Source: Synaphobranchus kaupii (taxonomy: Eukaryota > Chordata > Actinopteri > Anguilliformes > Synaphobranchidae). Taken from it: a DNA stretch of 64,000 nt. Where the stretch lies: positions 111,640,373-111,704,372 of the forward strand of contig CM056376.1 in assembly GCA_029718625.1 (NCBI GenBank). Direction: 5' to 3'. Shown here piece by piece: positions 48,584 through 64,000 of this stretch. The position numbers and the translations under genes were made by a program. Below the pieces are notes generated by a model. The model saw nothing but the letters and a program-made list of their open reading frames with translations. It was not told the origin of the DNA and made no database searches. Each line of letters opens with the position of its first letter. The stretch's first letter is position 1.

Positions 48584-49421
48584 ATGGTTACTAATGAATT
48601 CATTTGAATTTATTAATTTCCATAAAAAGATCCCCCTGTTATGTCTGGGTTTAACGATGGGTGACAGGGACGTTAATCTAAGGTAGCCATAGCTAACGAC
48701 TCATGATGCCATGCATACAGTAATTGTATTGAGTCCTTACTTGAAGCAGGAGAGTCCCTACCAGTGCCACACACTGATTTGTTGGATTTATCACAGGTTG
48801 TGATCATAGCCGGCTTTCTGTTTGTTTGCTTGCCATTTTTGTTACTGATAATTACTGATAATTTCTTGATATGTGCAACCATGTTAAAATTGCATTCTTG
48901 GTAAAATGATACAGGTTGGATGAGTGAGCACTATGTGTAGGAGCAGTGTTGTGGTTGTGAGAACGGTGTTTTTTTTAGTGTAGGTTAACTCTACATTCAT
49001 TTAGCAGCTACCTACCTGTCGACAGAATGGCCTTCTCCACGTTTGTCGCAGCCACGGTCCAAGAATGCGTTTGTGCAAACTTTTGGGAACAGATAATGAA
49101 ATGTACCAACAGCGCTGTTTCATTGGCGTTATGCGAAGATCACACGCTCTCATGTCTCATCTCTCGACACCTACTGCGTTTGTTTTTGTGAAACTCCAGT
49201 CTCACACTGCATGCGTTAAGCCTTCTCATACAGCAACAGCGCATTGCACTGCACTGGCAGGTCGCATGTCGCATGCATTTATTACCACAGTCATGCAAGG
49301 GCTCCACAAAATAGTTAATCAAATACAATCAATTACTACTTGGGAACCAAGCCCCTCCCCCCAGTCGATCTCGGCTTGTGAGCACAAAACCAAAAAACGG
49401 GAAGAGCTTGTGAACCGGAAT

Positions 49422-49615
49422 CAGAGGTGGAAAGTCCAGGGGTCAGAAAGTAAAAGTCTTGGCATGTGTTTCTTCCACCTATGAATTCAGCCAGCTGACT
49501 TCACTAATTAGTTCTACCTCCTGGTTGAAGAATTGTGCTAATTAGCAAATCCAGGTGGTTGGAACAAAATACTGGGGAGGACTTTTACTTTCTGAACCTA
49601 GATTGTCCACCTCTG
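49422..49615. mobile_element. hAT-like MITE with 8-bp target-site duplication
   Basis: The 194-bp element has terminal inverted repeats of about 36 bp. The left end begins CAGAGGTGGAAAGTCCAGG; the reverse complement of the right end begins CAGAGGTGGACAATCTAGG; both continue TCAGAAAGTAAAAGTC. The flanks are ACCGGAAT (49414-49421) and ACCAGAAT (49616-49623), an 8-bp duplication with one mismatch. The 8-bp length and the CAGRG-type terminus point to the hAT superfamily. It has no coding capacity. Confidence 0.87.
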
Positions 49616-50379
49616 ACCAGAATAATGTCCCATTTCTGTGGCCCAGTGAAACGGTCGTGGAAAAGCTTTTGGCAGTAAAGCCCAGGGTCTCGGGCAGACT
49701 GTGCAGTAGGTAGCCATGGCACCTTTGTACTCCAGTCTCAGGTGTTTCGGTAACGGGGCGGCCTGACCCTGTGTAGGTGAGGGATCAGAGTCGTGTAGCG
49801 CAGTCGCTCCCCACCCCCTCTCCCCGCATCTACCCGCACAGGAAGATAACTCCGCGCGTTTGATCGATTGCCAGCGCACTCGAGATAATGTATTCCCACC
49901 AGTTCATCGAACGTAGGCCGTTCTGATCCTCCTCCAGCTATCGCCTGCTTCTTTTCCTTTCCATTTTCCTCATATTTATTCGCTCTACGCACTCATGGCT
50001 TGGCGTAGTTATGTAGGCACTCCACTGTCGGTGTTAGTGGTTTTGAGGCCATGTTGAGTTTGAAAGTGGCCCACTGCCACCGTGTTTTCCTGAGTTTTGG
50101 CTGCGTTTTGTTAATTATCCTGCTGGTGTGAAGCTATTGAACCATGTTTTTAAGAGTTTTTTTTGTTCTAGATTGATATCACAGTGCTGACTTTGGAAAC
50201 TGAAGCTTTAGTTGACCTTTTTTGTCATTTGTTACAACGCAGCTGCACGCCTGGGCTGTGATTGGCTGTCCTGGAAGCACAGGCGGAACTTTCCAGTGGA
50301 ACACCGTCATAAGGCAGATTAACATTTCCCCTCGGCTGTGTTCCGTTTTCCAGAGCACCGTTATAAACAGAGCCCAAGA

Positions 50380-50475
50380 TCTCTCTCTCTGTTTCTCTTT
50401 ATCTCCCTCCATCCCTCTCTCTGTCTCTGTCTCCCTCCCTCCATCCCTCTCTGTCTCTCTCTCACCCCCTCTCTT
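50380..50475. repeat. CT-rich low-complexity tract
   Basis: TCTCTCTCTGTTTCTC and CCCTCCATCCCTCTCTGTCT units, with partial tandem structure. Confidence 0.85.
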
Positions 50476-52507
50476 ATCTTCCCTGTGAGCTGGTGGGTAA
50501 GTAACCACTAGGCAAAGCCCCAAATTAAGAGACGGACTCCGCTGTCATCTTCTCAAACCCACTGCTGCTGCTGTTTGTTTTTTGTGCGCTTTATTAGCGA
50601 CACGTCAAAAAAGGGTGCGGGGGGTTAAGAACTTCTAATGTCAGCGTGGGGACGGAGGGTGGTTGTGATTTGAATAACATAAGCTGCCCCATGCAGAAGG
50701 GTCTGGGGCAGTTTATGCTATCGCTATGGAAATGCTTTTTTTGTGTGTTGTTGCAGTTAATTGCAGATCTGGAGAGGGCAAACAAAGCATTAGTGTGCTG
50801 AGCGATCCTCAGACCCCACTCAGAAACACATCCTGGTGAAACGCACTGGCGCCTAGTGTTCAGAGCCGCTTCTCACTGGCATTCGGTCTTCGCTGGGCCT
50901 GACAGTCGAGCCTAATCGGTCCCCATCCCCCTCGCCCCTCACCTCAGTCTTCTATCCACACCCTCAAAACACATCAAATTTACCAGCTGTTTGGGGCGTG
51001 TGTTTCTAAAGCTTATCAGACCAGGAGAGCTGTTCTAGGATGAGATTACTCCTATCGATATCATACCTTTATCCGCCACGAACTAAAAGACAAAATTGAC
51101 GTGCTTTATAAATAAGGTTATCTTTATTTCACCCAGAGCCGGCGTAAACACTCTATGCAGTTGATTAGAGCCACACCCATCCCCGGGCCACACAATTAAA
51201 GTTTAATCGGGGTTGTGATTTATGTTGGAGTGCCTTGAGGCCACAACAACATTCTTGTTTAGGGCCACCAAAACCCCAGGGGCGGCTCTGCCTTCACATC
51301 TTTTGTAGACTGCAGTTTCCAAAATAAATACAATATAATGGACACCATCAGAAGATCGTCTTTCAGACACTTCACCTAGAATTACTGCAAAAAAAACAAA
51401 ACAAAGATGCTTTCGGGTGAGGTTTTTACAAAAGGATGTATTGGCCAGTCTGTTCTGTTAAATTCACTGTGAAGTCAGTATGGTCCAGTTTGCTTTAAAT
51501 TGAGGGCAGAATCTTGCAGAAAGAGCAGGCATTTAGAGCTGGTAAACCATCCCGCTCAATAAATGCTCTGGTTTTCTTTTTTTCTTCTTTCTTTGCTGCC
51601 TTCTCCCCATAATTGTTTGTGCATTTCACCATTTTACTGCCGTCCCCCACAGGGCACTTTGGCTGGCACTGGGCGTACATATAGCAGGCTAATGGCACTT
51701 TCCTTTCAGAGAAGGCTAAAGGCTAACCTCATTATTACTTTAACGTATAATTCATATAGCCTTAATTCCTGTAAACTGCTTATTGTTTTCAACGTTGGAT
51801 TTGCATTGTGTACAGGTGTGAAGTTATCCCCTTAGCAATATCCTTCTGAGACCCGGTAGAAAACCTTTCTTACAAAATTTGACCAGTTTGCACAAAACTC
51901 ACAAGACTCATCTCACATGCCTTCATACATGCATTACTTTTCTAACGCCTAGGTCCAAAAATGACCTGATGGCCAGCCAATGAATTTTCAGTAGGCGTGG
52001 CTTATCACAAAAATGCTAATAATTCCAAAACCTTGTGACAGAAAATGAAACTTGGTAGGTCTGTTAAGAGTAAGATCAAGACTTCACCCCTCCAGTCTTA
52101 ATCGAGCCATGTGGTGGCGCTATAGAGATACCAATATTGGGATGGCAGGTATGCCATCCGCCAAGTTACGGCTTGGCGGGGCATGCACCATACCTATACA
52201 GCACAGAGAGTTTTGGCACTCACAGGGTTTCCTATGGAAATAACCACAATGACCACAGACTCTCAGCCCTTAAAAACATTAACTTCTGTGCATTCTGACC
52301 TCATGTAACCACACAGAATTAATGTACAAGCCACACATCCACACAATAAAGCCTCAAACTTGGGTTATTTTCACATTTTTTCTCCCTTCTTATTCTTCTT
52401 TTTCTTGCCTCCATACCTTCAAAGAATAATTATCGCCATTGGATAACTACCTTTAATCCGCCAATGAGAAGGTCTGTTTAAAATTGCCTCGTCTCAAAGT
52501 ACACTAT

Positions 52508-53010
52508 GGCTGCATTCCAATAGTCAAATTTGAGGAAGGAAGGGTCATTTAGATCGCATGAACCGGAAATATTTCCCGGGCAGCCATGCTAAGGGCTGTT
52601 CAAATTTCTTATATTGAGAAGGAAAGGAGCTTCATGATTCCTTTTATCCGTCCTTTCACAAAGGATGCTCTGGACTATCCTTTTCAGAAGGAAGGTAATA
52701 TTCACACCCCACAATGCAACGTATATATAAGCACCGGAGTTTTCCGGGACCTACCGAATTACCGAATTCAAACAACAAGTTTCCTTACACTCTTTGGTTG
52801 TAGTTTGCTATGTTGAATAGTCACGTCAATGGATGTCGCACCATGACGCAAGGTAGAGAAGGAGGTTTGAATTCCACAGTAGACGCTAGATTCCTTGTAA
52901 ATCTTTCCTTCCATCATTTCCTTGACCCCTGTGATGTTTTCTGGTGATATCAAGGAAAAGTTGTAAGGAAAGGAAAAAGGACCTATTTTTTTGACAATCG
53001 GAATGCAGCC
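52508..53010. mobile_element. MITE with about 22-bp terminal inverted repeats
   Basis: The left end is GGCTGCATTCCAATAGTCAA. The reverse complement of the right end is GGCTGCATTCCGATTGTCAA. The interior is about 460 bp with no convincing ORF. The target-site duplication is not clear, so the superfamily is left open. It lies immediately upstream of the tandem SINE units. Confidence 0.78.
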
Positions 53011-53029
53011 TGTCTATGCTTAAGAGGCT

Positions 53030-53670
53030 GTCGACCTACCCTAACTTAGTGGTTAAGGCGTTGCGCTGCCATGGAGCAGTTTGGCGGTTAAATCTCCACC
53101 TGTTCCTAACATTTATTTTTGACGCACACAATGTGCATGCTATGCTAAGAATGTTCTTTTAACATACATGTTCTTTTTATAGCAAAGGCAAAAAAATTCA
53201 CAATATTAATTGTTAACTCTTTGAATTATCAGAGGACCGAGATCAGTAAACCGACACATTCCAATACAGTAGTTTGAGTCCCACCATTTCACAACATTTA
53301 TTTTCGACAATAACAATATGCACGTTATGCTAAGAATATCCTTTTCACATAAAATAATGTCTTTTTATTGCAAAGGCTAAGAAATTTCACAATATTAACT
53401 GTTAACTGTTTGAATTATGTAGTCAGTAAGCCAACACCATCTATTTGGCCTGCTCATTTCTGTTAAAATGCTTTGGCCTAGTGGTTAAAGTCTTGGCTTT
53501 CTGTGCATGAGGTCAGTGGTTTGATCCCTGCTTGGTACCAAAGGCTAACTTAAATTTTGACAGAACTATTGTGCAAATGCTATGCTTCTTTTAATATTCT
53601 TTTCACATTAACGAACGTCTTTTTATTGCAAAGTTTAAGAAATTTAACAGTATTAACAATGTTGCACAGG
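53030..53670 (+). mobile_element. Three tandem copies of a tRNA-like SINE unit
   Basis: Three head-to-tail units each have a tRNA-like head followed by a shared body: a CATTTATTTT-type start, TGCTAAGAAT, TCTTTTTATTGCAAAG and CACAATATTAA-GTTAA. The third head is best preserved, with an A box TGGCCTAGTGG (53474-53484) and B box GGTTTGATCCC (53518-53528). The first head has TTAGTGGTTAAGGCG, and the second is decayed. Body copies lie at about 53107-53229, 53292-53417 and 53546-53668. It could be a tandem retroposition or a local duplication. The family was not identified. Confidence 0.7.
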
Positions 53671-54512
53671 GTTGTAGTAAGGAGGTTTTTTAGTTAACGT
53701 TACACTTGTAACCTTTGTCTGGGGCTTTTGTAAAATATTTACAAAACTCCCTCTTTCCCTGTTGAAATTATAACTATTGGCAGAAGCAAGACATTCTTGA
53801 TTGAGCAGTACCAGAGTGAACTGGAGCTTGCGGAGTGGTAACTTTCTAATAGTGCTCATCACTCTAATTAAATTACGTCCGCTTCCCCTCCTCACTCGCT
53901 CCCACTCACATACTCTGCCCCACCCACCTTTGAGAATCTAATGCACTCCGTCACCCCGGTATGCAGGCCAACCTGCATGCTCCAGACCACTTTCTGCTGT
54001 GCCCTGTCACATGACCTCATACAGGCGTCTGGGCTGAGCTAGGCTTGCCTAGTCTTGTTAGCATAGTATAGAATATATGGGTAATGAGATGGAGACCATG
54101 CAGAGATTAAGACTCAGATTAAGACTTTAGATCACCTCATTCACCACCAGTAGTCTCCCCACCTCGGGTGGCACTGGGTGACCACTAACACAAAACTCCA
54201 AAGCACATACAACACGTAAACCTTGGTTGCTTTTTACCATCAGCGGATGCCAGGAGAGGAGTTGTACTTCAACGTCTCTTCTGACGTAATGTTTTATATG
54301 ATTGTGCCATCTAGGACAGGTTTAAAACAGGCTGCGTGGTTAGAAGGTAGAAGAGCTACTGAAGGAATCAACAGCTACTTACATGGAGCAACTGCAGAAG
54401 TGCATTACTACGCCCACACAAGTGATCAAAAATAACCTTTTAAATCAAAGGGGGCAGGTAATTATCCCAGGAGATGTCGCGCCTGCGTCAAGTCACGTGT
54501 GACACGGTGACC

Positions 54513-54617
54513 GTGCGTGCATGTGTGTGTGTGTGTATGTGAGACCGTGCATGCTTGTATGTGTGTATGTGCCTGTATGCGTGTACGTTCGTGTGTGTGT
54601 GTGTGTGTGTGTGTGTT

Positions 54618-54655
<38 letters not shown>
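54513..54655. repeat. (TG)n array
   Basis: TG with ATGCTTGTATG, CCTGTATGCGTG and TTTATG interruptions, purer at the right. Confidence 0.95.
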
Positions 54656-54657
<2 letters not shown>

Positions 54658-54867
54658 GCGCCCTGTCGCCAGACACCTGTGTGGTTATGAGATGGGGGAG
54701 GGGAATCTCCTACACTTCCAGTCAGTTAATACCTGACAGAACCCAACAGGTTTTACGGTTATTTGTTTGAATAATTTAGTGACCATTTTTCTAAACGTTT
54801 GGTGAACCATCCTCTCCCTCCCCTCCTGCTGCAGCAGTAGTTCTTCTTCCAATGACAGCTTCAGTTA

Positions 54868-54998
54868 CTGTCTATCTATCTATCTATGAAGCTACAAATC
54901 AACCAATCAATCAATCAGTTTGTCTATCTATCTATCAAGCAACAAAATCAATCAATCAACCACCCAACCAACCAATAAATCAATCAAGCAATCAATCA
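54868..54998. repeat. Compound (TCTA)n / (ATCA)n microsatellite
   Basis: TCTATCTATCTATC followed by AATCAATCAATC, and the same pair again about 50 bp later. AACCAACC variants occur in the right half. Confidence 0.92.
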
Positions 54999-55133
54999 AT
55001 ACATTTTTTTCTATATTTATATATTGTCCCAAATGGGCAATTAATTGTGAAGCCTAATTATAGGTCACAGTATAAAAATTTAAAATGTAGATGTAAAACA
55101 CTAACCCTGTATAAATATTATGTTTTTATTTTA

Positions 55134-55168
55134 TTTATTTATCTATTTATTTATTTATTTATTTGTTG
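55134..55168. repeat. (TTTA)n microsatellite
   Basis: TTTATTTATTTA with one TCTA unit. Confidence 0.92.
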
Positions 55169-56640
55169 GGGACATTGCATGGACATAAAAAAAACAAGAC
55201 ATTAATTTGTTACATCTAAGCAACACAGCCAAGTCTAATTTCCAATCCCTGTCTCTGTCCCCATCTAAGCAAGTCAGATTGTTGATAAGTGTTGCAGTGT
55301 AAGTTATGATGGGCTTTAACTGCCTCTGGAAAGATGCTGTTTTTGTGCGGATCGGTTGAACATGGAGGAGATTATGGGGGCGCAGTGGGGTACGGCCCCC
55401 ACAGTGGAGCTCCGCAGACCCACACCCCAACCCCCCCTTCCTCTACCAAATCAGAATCCCGCCAGCTACCCAGCTGGCCGTACGCTGTCCTTCAGAATCA
55501 CATTTCCACGCCAGTGCTCCATGTTTCCATGGCGATGGTCAACCGCGCGTGAGCCCTAGGTGAGCGTACTGCTGCCAGACAGGGTCCTGGGCTGGGTCCT
55601 GTACATCGCTTGTCTTTTTTATTCAACGTTCCCCCCCAAGAAAAAAACCATATATGTCATGAGTCATGCTTTTGAATCCAGCAACCCATCTTGACAATGT
55701 CAAAAGCACAGATTAGAGCTGCTTAGAATCGATTGGCCCTTCGTGGAGATGTGGATCGTACTAGGTGCAGTTATGAACTCACACTGGTGTTTTGTCTGTG
55801 CTGTTGTCGTCTCGCATGTATTTCACGGTTAATACTGTAGGAGGACCGTTGGCATCCCTTCCAAAAATGGAACATACTGAAAATACAATTATTGCACCAT
55901 CAATAATTGCATAACCCATTTGTCAGCGAATTTTATGCACTTATCTGGATGGGTCAATTAGACAGAGGAGCCAGGACACAACTAGAAATGCACACAAATA
56001 CATGTAGTAATACTGTATCCTTTTAAAACAGTACATGGTGAATGACATGTCTGATAACGGACATCGTATGTATACTCATTTATGCAAATATGCAATCTCT
56101 TTACAATGGAATGAATGGCAAATGGTTTGGAATTTGGCAATTGTATGCAAATACCCGAATTATGCGATAATAAGTGGATTCTACTGTATACTGAAATTCT
56201 TTCAGTATATATTTTCAAATTATAGGAAAGCTATTAGTATATTTATTTTGCACAACTGAGAAATATATTTATCAATATTTTTTCAAAACATTTCCATCGG
56301 CGTTATTCCACTGGTATCAGTAGGGTTTGAGCTAACAGGCCTGTGTCTCATTCCCTGTAACTTGATTGTGAGTGACTTCCCAAACCAGCCTTCCTCCATA
56401 CTGTCAACTCAACCTCCCCGACTTTGAAGATCTCCCTCTCTCTTTCCCTCTCTCCCCTCACTCCCTCCCTTCCTCCCTCTTTCTCTGTGTGTCAGCGCAC
56501 CCACGACCTGTAGGCCCTGTTTGAGCGTAGCCTTTCTCTCCCTAATGCAGTTGCAAACTAATTACTGGTGTTCCAGGCTCTGTTGGTGACAACTGTTTAG
56601 TTGTTTTCTGGATGACAAATGACTCAATAACAGGACTGAG

Positions 56641-56728
56641 CCCCCCCCCCCCCCCCCCCCCCCCCTCCCTCATCCCCCACCCCCACCCCCCCCCCCCCTC
56701 CTCATCCCTCACCCCCCCACCCCCCCCA
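56641..56728. repeat. Poly-C and C-rich tract
   Basis: A pure run of 25 C is followed by C-rich sequence with TCATCCC and CACCC interruptions. On the minus strand this is a long G-rich tract. G-rich runs recur near 56817-56850 on the + strand. Confidence 0.92.
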
Positions 56729-57359
56729 AACACATTTTAGCGCACAGAGAAGCAGAACGTTTTAATTGACGTCGCAAATGCATCCCAATTACACACCATG
56801 CATCAAAATACAGTGGAGGGGGGGTGGGCAGGGTGTGGGGGGGGGGGTTGTTCAAGTACGTAACAATAAATGAGTCACTTGTGAAGTGAGTTAAAGCACA
56901 GAAATAAATCATCGGCTTAGCGTTGGGCCTGTGCATTCGGTTTCTGCGGCGGGGAAGATTCAGTCAAAGTCTGTCCCCGGGAGACTAATAACTCCGCTAA
57001 TTGTTTCCTGGTGGGGCCCCATTTTAGGCCTCCGAGGGACATTCCCTTGCGCAATTTCTTCCAATTCCTCCACCCCCCCCCAGCCGAATCGCTGCAGGTT
57101 TGAGATGTAAAAAAGACGTTCAGATCCAGGGGAAATCGGTAATAGTTCCAAATCAAGTCAGCAGTTATAATGGGAGAATCTGTATGAATGGATTTCATAA
57201 GCGGTGCTCGCAGTTGTTGGGACTGACAGGATGTGTGTAATGGGGTTGTACCCTCAGATACCTTTTGTTACACGGGCTGGAGGTTGTGGGGTAACAGGCG
57301 CGGTGTTGCTGGCCATGCTTATGCAAGACTGCTTTAAGACCGTACAAATATCAGAACAC

Positions 57360-57566
57360 AATAATATATAATGAGAAGAACAGGCCATTCAGCCCACCCA
57401 GGCTCAATGCGTATCTATAGACTGGAGAGTATCCAGCACAATATGAAGCTCTTTGAGTCTCTGCCTCTACTACATGAGATAGAAGCTGTTCCTCTCTGTG
57501 TGTAATGAAATACTTCCTGATATTCATACACAATTGACCTTTTCCACATTTCCACCTGTGTCCCCC
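57360..57566. mobile_element. Old interspersed repeat fragment
   Basis: Contains AGAACAGGCCATTCAGCCCA, AGAAGCTGTTCCTCTCTGTG, AATGAAATACTTCCTGATAT and CACCTGTGTCCCC. I recall this order from a repeat found in several fish lineages. The class is not assigned. Confidence 0.5.
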
Positions 57567-58126
57567 TAATGTTCTACTAACTTAACTTAAATGTAGAACT
57601 AAGCTATAGTTTTCACACTGAAAAGATATTTTTCGGTAGAGCCAGAGAGGGCAGCACTTGGCCTGTAGCCTTGTGTAATCCAGGATTCCAGGTAGAGATG
57701 GGCTGGTGAAACAAACTCTTTTGCTGATGATGGCATCTCGATAAAGGGAGAAACAGAGTGGTCCTGTTGCTATTGCCAATGCCATCATCGTTTTGCCATT
57801 GAGGGCTTTTAAAGATGGTTCCATTTGAGCTCTCCAGAGGTCCCCTGGAAAAGGGGACAGATCATTAGATGTAGTAGTAATAATGGCTGAGAGCGACCTA
57901 TGTGAAAATGGCCGTAGCTTAAAAGATCAAGACTCGCAAAAATAAGTATTGAGGCGTAATGGCTGAAGTCCCTTTCCAAAGAATCCAATTACCGTTCTAT
58001 GAATACCAAATTAAGGGGAGAGCCAAGCTCTGGTGCTGCAAACAGGTTGAGTGATGTGCTGTCCAGAGGCTAGCTGGTAAAAGAGTGCGTGCATGCTGAC
58101 ATTTGGATGGGAAATCCAGTGTAAAT

Positions 58127-58160
58127 AACATAAAGGCATTATTAGCAATGCCTTTATGTT
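58127..58160. repeat. Perfect 14-bp hairpin, 6-nt loop
   Basis: AACATAAAGGCATT, then ATTAGC, then AATGCCTTTATGTT. The arms are exact complements, too short for a typical microRNA precursor. A second inverted repeat, GCTGCC(G)TTTTTAAAAA(T)GGCAGC, follows at 58174-58197. Confidence 0.85.
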
Positions 58161-58397
58161 GGGGGGCGGGGTGGCTGCCGTTTTTAAAAATGGCAGCGCA
58201 AATCGGAAGGCATAACGGAAATAAAAGAACTGTTGGGAGAGGAAAAAAAGGGTATATAATATGCATGTGTTATTATTATTTTTTGCTTTACAGTATGACT
58301 CACGTAACGCTTTCAACTGGCATGGTGTTCAGGGTGAACTTCTGTGTGCGTGGCAAGCAATAGAGTCATGATGATCAGCTGTGCTGGGACTAAAGGT

Positions 58398-58472
58398 TGT
58401 GTGTGTGCGTGTGTGTGTGTGGTGTGTGGGTGTTAGTGTCTGAGACACATTTGTGTGTGTGTGCGTGTGTCT
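58398..58472. repeat. (TG)n-rich tract
   Basis: TG in two blocks separated by GGTGTTAGTGTCTGAGACAC. Confidence 0.88.
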
Positions 58473-59217
58473 GAGAGACATTTTAATGGTCTTTTAAAGT
58501 GATGTTGTGGAGATGGTGACAATGTGCTGCTCGGGGAAAACAACTATCCTTTTATCTCACAGGTCTTGAGGCGCGCACCCTGGCGATGACACTTATTTCA
58601 CAGTAACTTGCCCTGTCTCTAGCTCCGACGGGCTTTGCTTACCATGTTAAATGCACTCCTGTAGGTCTGTCTAGCTAAAAGCATCTGACTAAATTTAAAA
58701 TGATTGGAGCGTTTCAGAAAGTAGTGAAAACGCCAAAACAAACAGGAAGGGACCGTCCTTCATTCTCCAGGAAGAGGCTACCCTTTAAAGCCTGTCAGTT
58801 CGAGAGGTGTGTGTTAAGTGTGTGTACACACTGCAAAGGCATTAACCAATAAAATAATGAAGACTTACAGTCAGGGAGAGAATATAAGTGTTATTTTTAT
58901 GACCTTTACCTGCAAGAGAGGGCCGTGCTTTACTCCTTTATGGTTTTATGATTTGATGATTTGAGCGATGAATGCATTCTCTGTGGCTGGGAGTGAGTCT
59001 CGTCCATTGCTTTGTTTGTTTGTTTTGGGAAGTGGTGTGTGTGTGTGGAGACTCTGGGCGTGGCATCCGGCGCTGTCAGCGATACGCAAACATGTGTAGA
59101 GCTGCCATTGATTTTCTCAGGCGCCTCCACGGGGTGTGTGACCTGAATAAGAGGAGCAGCTTCTGTGCTGTAACTCCCCTGCCTTACACTGTGATCCCAT
59201 TAATACCTCACCCCACA

Positions 59218-59278
59218 AACACATACATACATACTGTACACACACACACACACACACATACTCACACACATACATACT

Positions 59279-59323
<45 letters not shown>

Positions 59324-60078
59324 TACTGTACACACACACATACACACACACATACATACTGTACACACACACATACACACATACTCACACACATACATAC
59401 TGTACACACACACACACACACACATACTCACACACATACATACTGTACACACACACACACACACACATACATACTGTACACACACACATACACACACACA
59501 CACATACATACTGTACACACACACATACTCACACACATACATACTGTACACACACACACACACACATACTGTACACACACACACACACACATATTCACAC
59601 ACATACATACACACACACACACACACATACTCACACACATACATACATACTGTACACACACACACACACACATACTCACACACATACATACACACACACA
59701 CACACATACTCACACACATACATACATACTGTACACACACACACACACACACACACTCACACACATACATACATACTGTACACACACACACACACACATA
59801 CTCACACACATACATACTGTACACACACACAAACACATACATACATACATACATACTGTACACACACACACATATTCACACACATACATACTGTACACAC
59901 ATACACACACACTCACACATACTCACACACATACTGTACACACAAACACACACACACACTCACTCACACATACTCACACACATACTGTACACACACACAC
60001 ACACACGCACTCACTCACACATACTCACACACATACTGTACACACACACACACACACTCACCCACACATACTCACACA
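59218..60078. repeat. Long (CA)n-rich array with TACTGTACAC interruptions
   Basis: About 860 bp of CA dinucleotides are regularly interrupted by CATACATACTGTACACAC and CATACTCACACACATAC. The interruptions are themselves repeated, so the array is a compound minisatellite as well as a microsatellite. All frames are open for long distances, which is trivial for this composition. Confidence 0.97.
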
Positions 60079-60245
60079 TAGTGTATTTGTGTGCATGGGA
60101 GAGTGTGTGTATATGTACGTGTGTATGTGTGTGTGCATGTGTGTGAGTTTGTGTGTATGTGTGTGTTTGTGTGTGCTGTTGTGCGTGTGTGTGTGTGTGT
60201 GTGTGTGTGCATGTGTGTGAGTTTGTGTGTGTGTGTGCGCTTGTG

Positions 60246-60288
<43 letters not shown>
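60079..60288. repeat. (TG)n-rich array, opposite strand sense to the preceding CA array
   Basis: About 210 bp of TG with GCATGTGTGTGAGTTTGTG interruptions. It follows the CA array directly and ends about 67 bp before the exon 3 acceptor. Together the two tracts form an imperfect giant inverted repeat. Confidence 0.95.
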
Positions 60289-60290
<2 letters not shown>

Positions 60291-60297
60291 AAAGTAG

Positions 60298-61590
<1,293 letters not shown>

Positions 61591-61736
61591 GTAGAATTAA
61601 GTATTCGGAGAGGGTGTACGATGCCTGCATGGACGCCTTTGACTGCCTCCCCCTGGCTGCCCTCATGAACCAGCAGTTCCTGTGCGTACACGGAGGGCTG
61701 TCCCCAGAAATAACAAACCTCGAAGACATAAGGAAA
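61591..61736 (+). CDS. ppp3ca: Calcineurin A catalytic subunit, exon 5 (HGG motif)
   Basis: Completes the Cys166 codon and encodes [20 protein letters not shown], then [15 protein letters not shown], then [13 protein letters not shown], equivalent to human residues 166-214. The His of HGG corresponds to metal ligand His199. Alpha-type features are [20 protein letters not shown]; beta has [20 protein letters not shown]. The start CRIKYSE differs from human alpha (CKIKYSE) and matches gamma at that residue only. The acceptor is CCCCGGCAG and the donor GTATGT; 146 bp, phase 0 at the 3' end. The reading frame is intact. Confidence 0.98.

Positions 61737-64000
<2,264 letters not shown>

Noticed and set aside
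53470..53535. tRNA gene at the third tandem unit
   Set aside because: The same head precedes two related repeat bodies upstream; it is a SINE head.
58127..58160. microRNA precursor
   Set aside because: The 14-bp stem is too short and does not extend with flanking bases.
58972..60081. Long open frame of HTHTHT residues across the CA array
   Set aside because: Dinucleotide repeats are open in all frames; there is no domain, and it lies inside intron 2.

Overview
The window is vertebrate genomic DNA, almost certainly from a ray-finned (teleost) fish; I cannot name the species. Five spliced exons on the + strand encode a contiguous 241-residue stretch of the calcineurin A catalytic subunit. The protein reads as the alpha paralogue (ppp3ca). 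The fish assignment rests on the repeats: tRNA-derived SINEs with an L2/UnaL2-type 3' tail, a short 3' LINE fragment, several small inverted-repeat DNA transposons (MITEs), and very abundant (CA)n/(TG)n arrays and minisatellites.

Layout: positions 1-38899 are the downstream part of a long intron 1; exon 1, with the start codon, was not found. Exons 2 to 6 lie at 38900-39100, 60356-60480, 60931-61042, 61591-61736 and 63725-63864. All splice junctions are GT-AG, and the phases join into one uninterrupted reading frame. Exons 3 to 5 carry the phosphoesterase core: the GDIHG, GDYVDRG, RGNHE and HGG motifs. The rest of the catalytic domain, the calcineurin B-binding helix, the calmodulin-binding segment and the autoinhibitory segment lie beyond the right edge.

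The non-coding DNA is organised mainly by tandem repeats. Minisatellites have units of about 19 bp (5.3-6.3 kb), 31 bp (15.3-16.3 kb), 42 bp (17.4 kb), 33 bp (25.5-26.9 kb), 50 bp (27.8-28.3 kb), about 80 bp (39.1-40.6 kb) and 85 bp (44.2-45.0 kb). Two of these arrays are split by transposons whose target-site duplications can be read. Other dated insertions are a SINE with a 15-bp duplication, a LINE fragment with a 12-bp duplication, and a hAT-like MITE with an 8-bp duplication.

The main theme worth following is repeats placed against splice sites. The roughly 80-bp array begins at the exon 2 donor and seems to have been seeded from it. A (GTGA)n tract that repeats the donor consensus GTGAGT lies about 70 bp before exon 5. 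A very long CA tract flips to TG just before exon 3. The 50-bp array repeats an acceptor-like pyrimidine-CAG motif eight times. No prokaryotic-type system, CRISPR array or complete second protein-coding gene is visible. One 61-codon antisense ORF at 14.5-14.7 kb is the only other plausible coding candidate.
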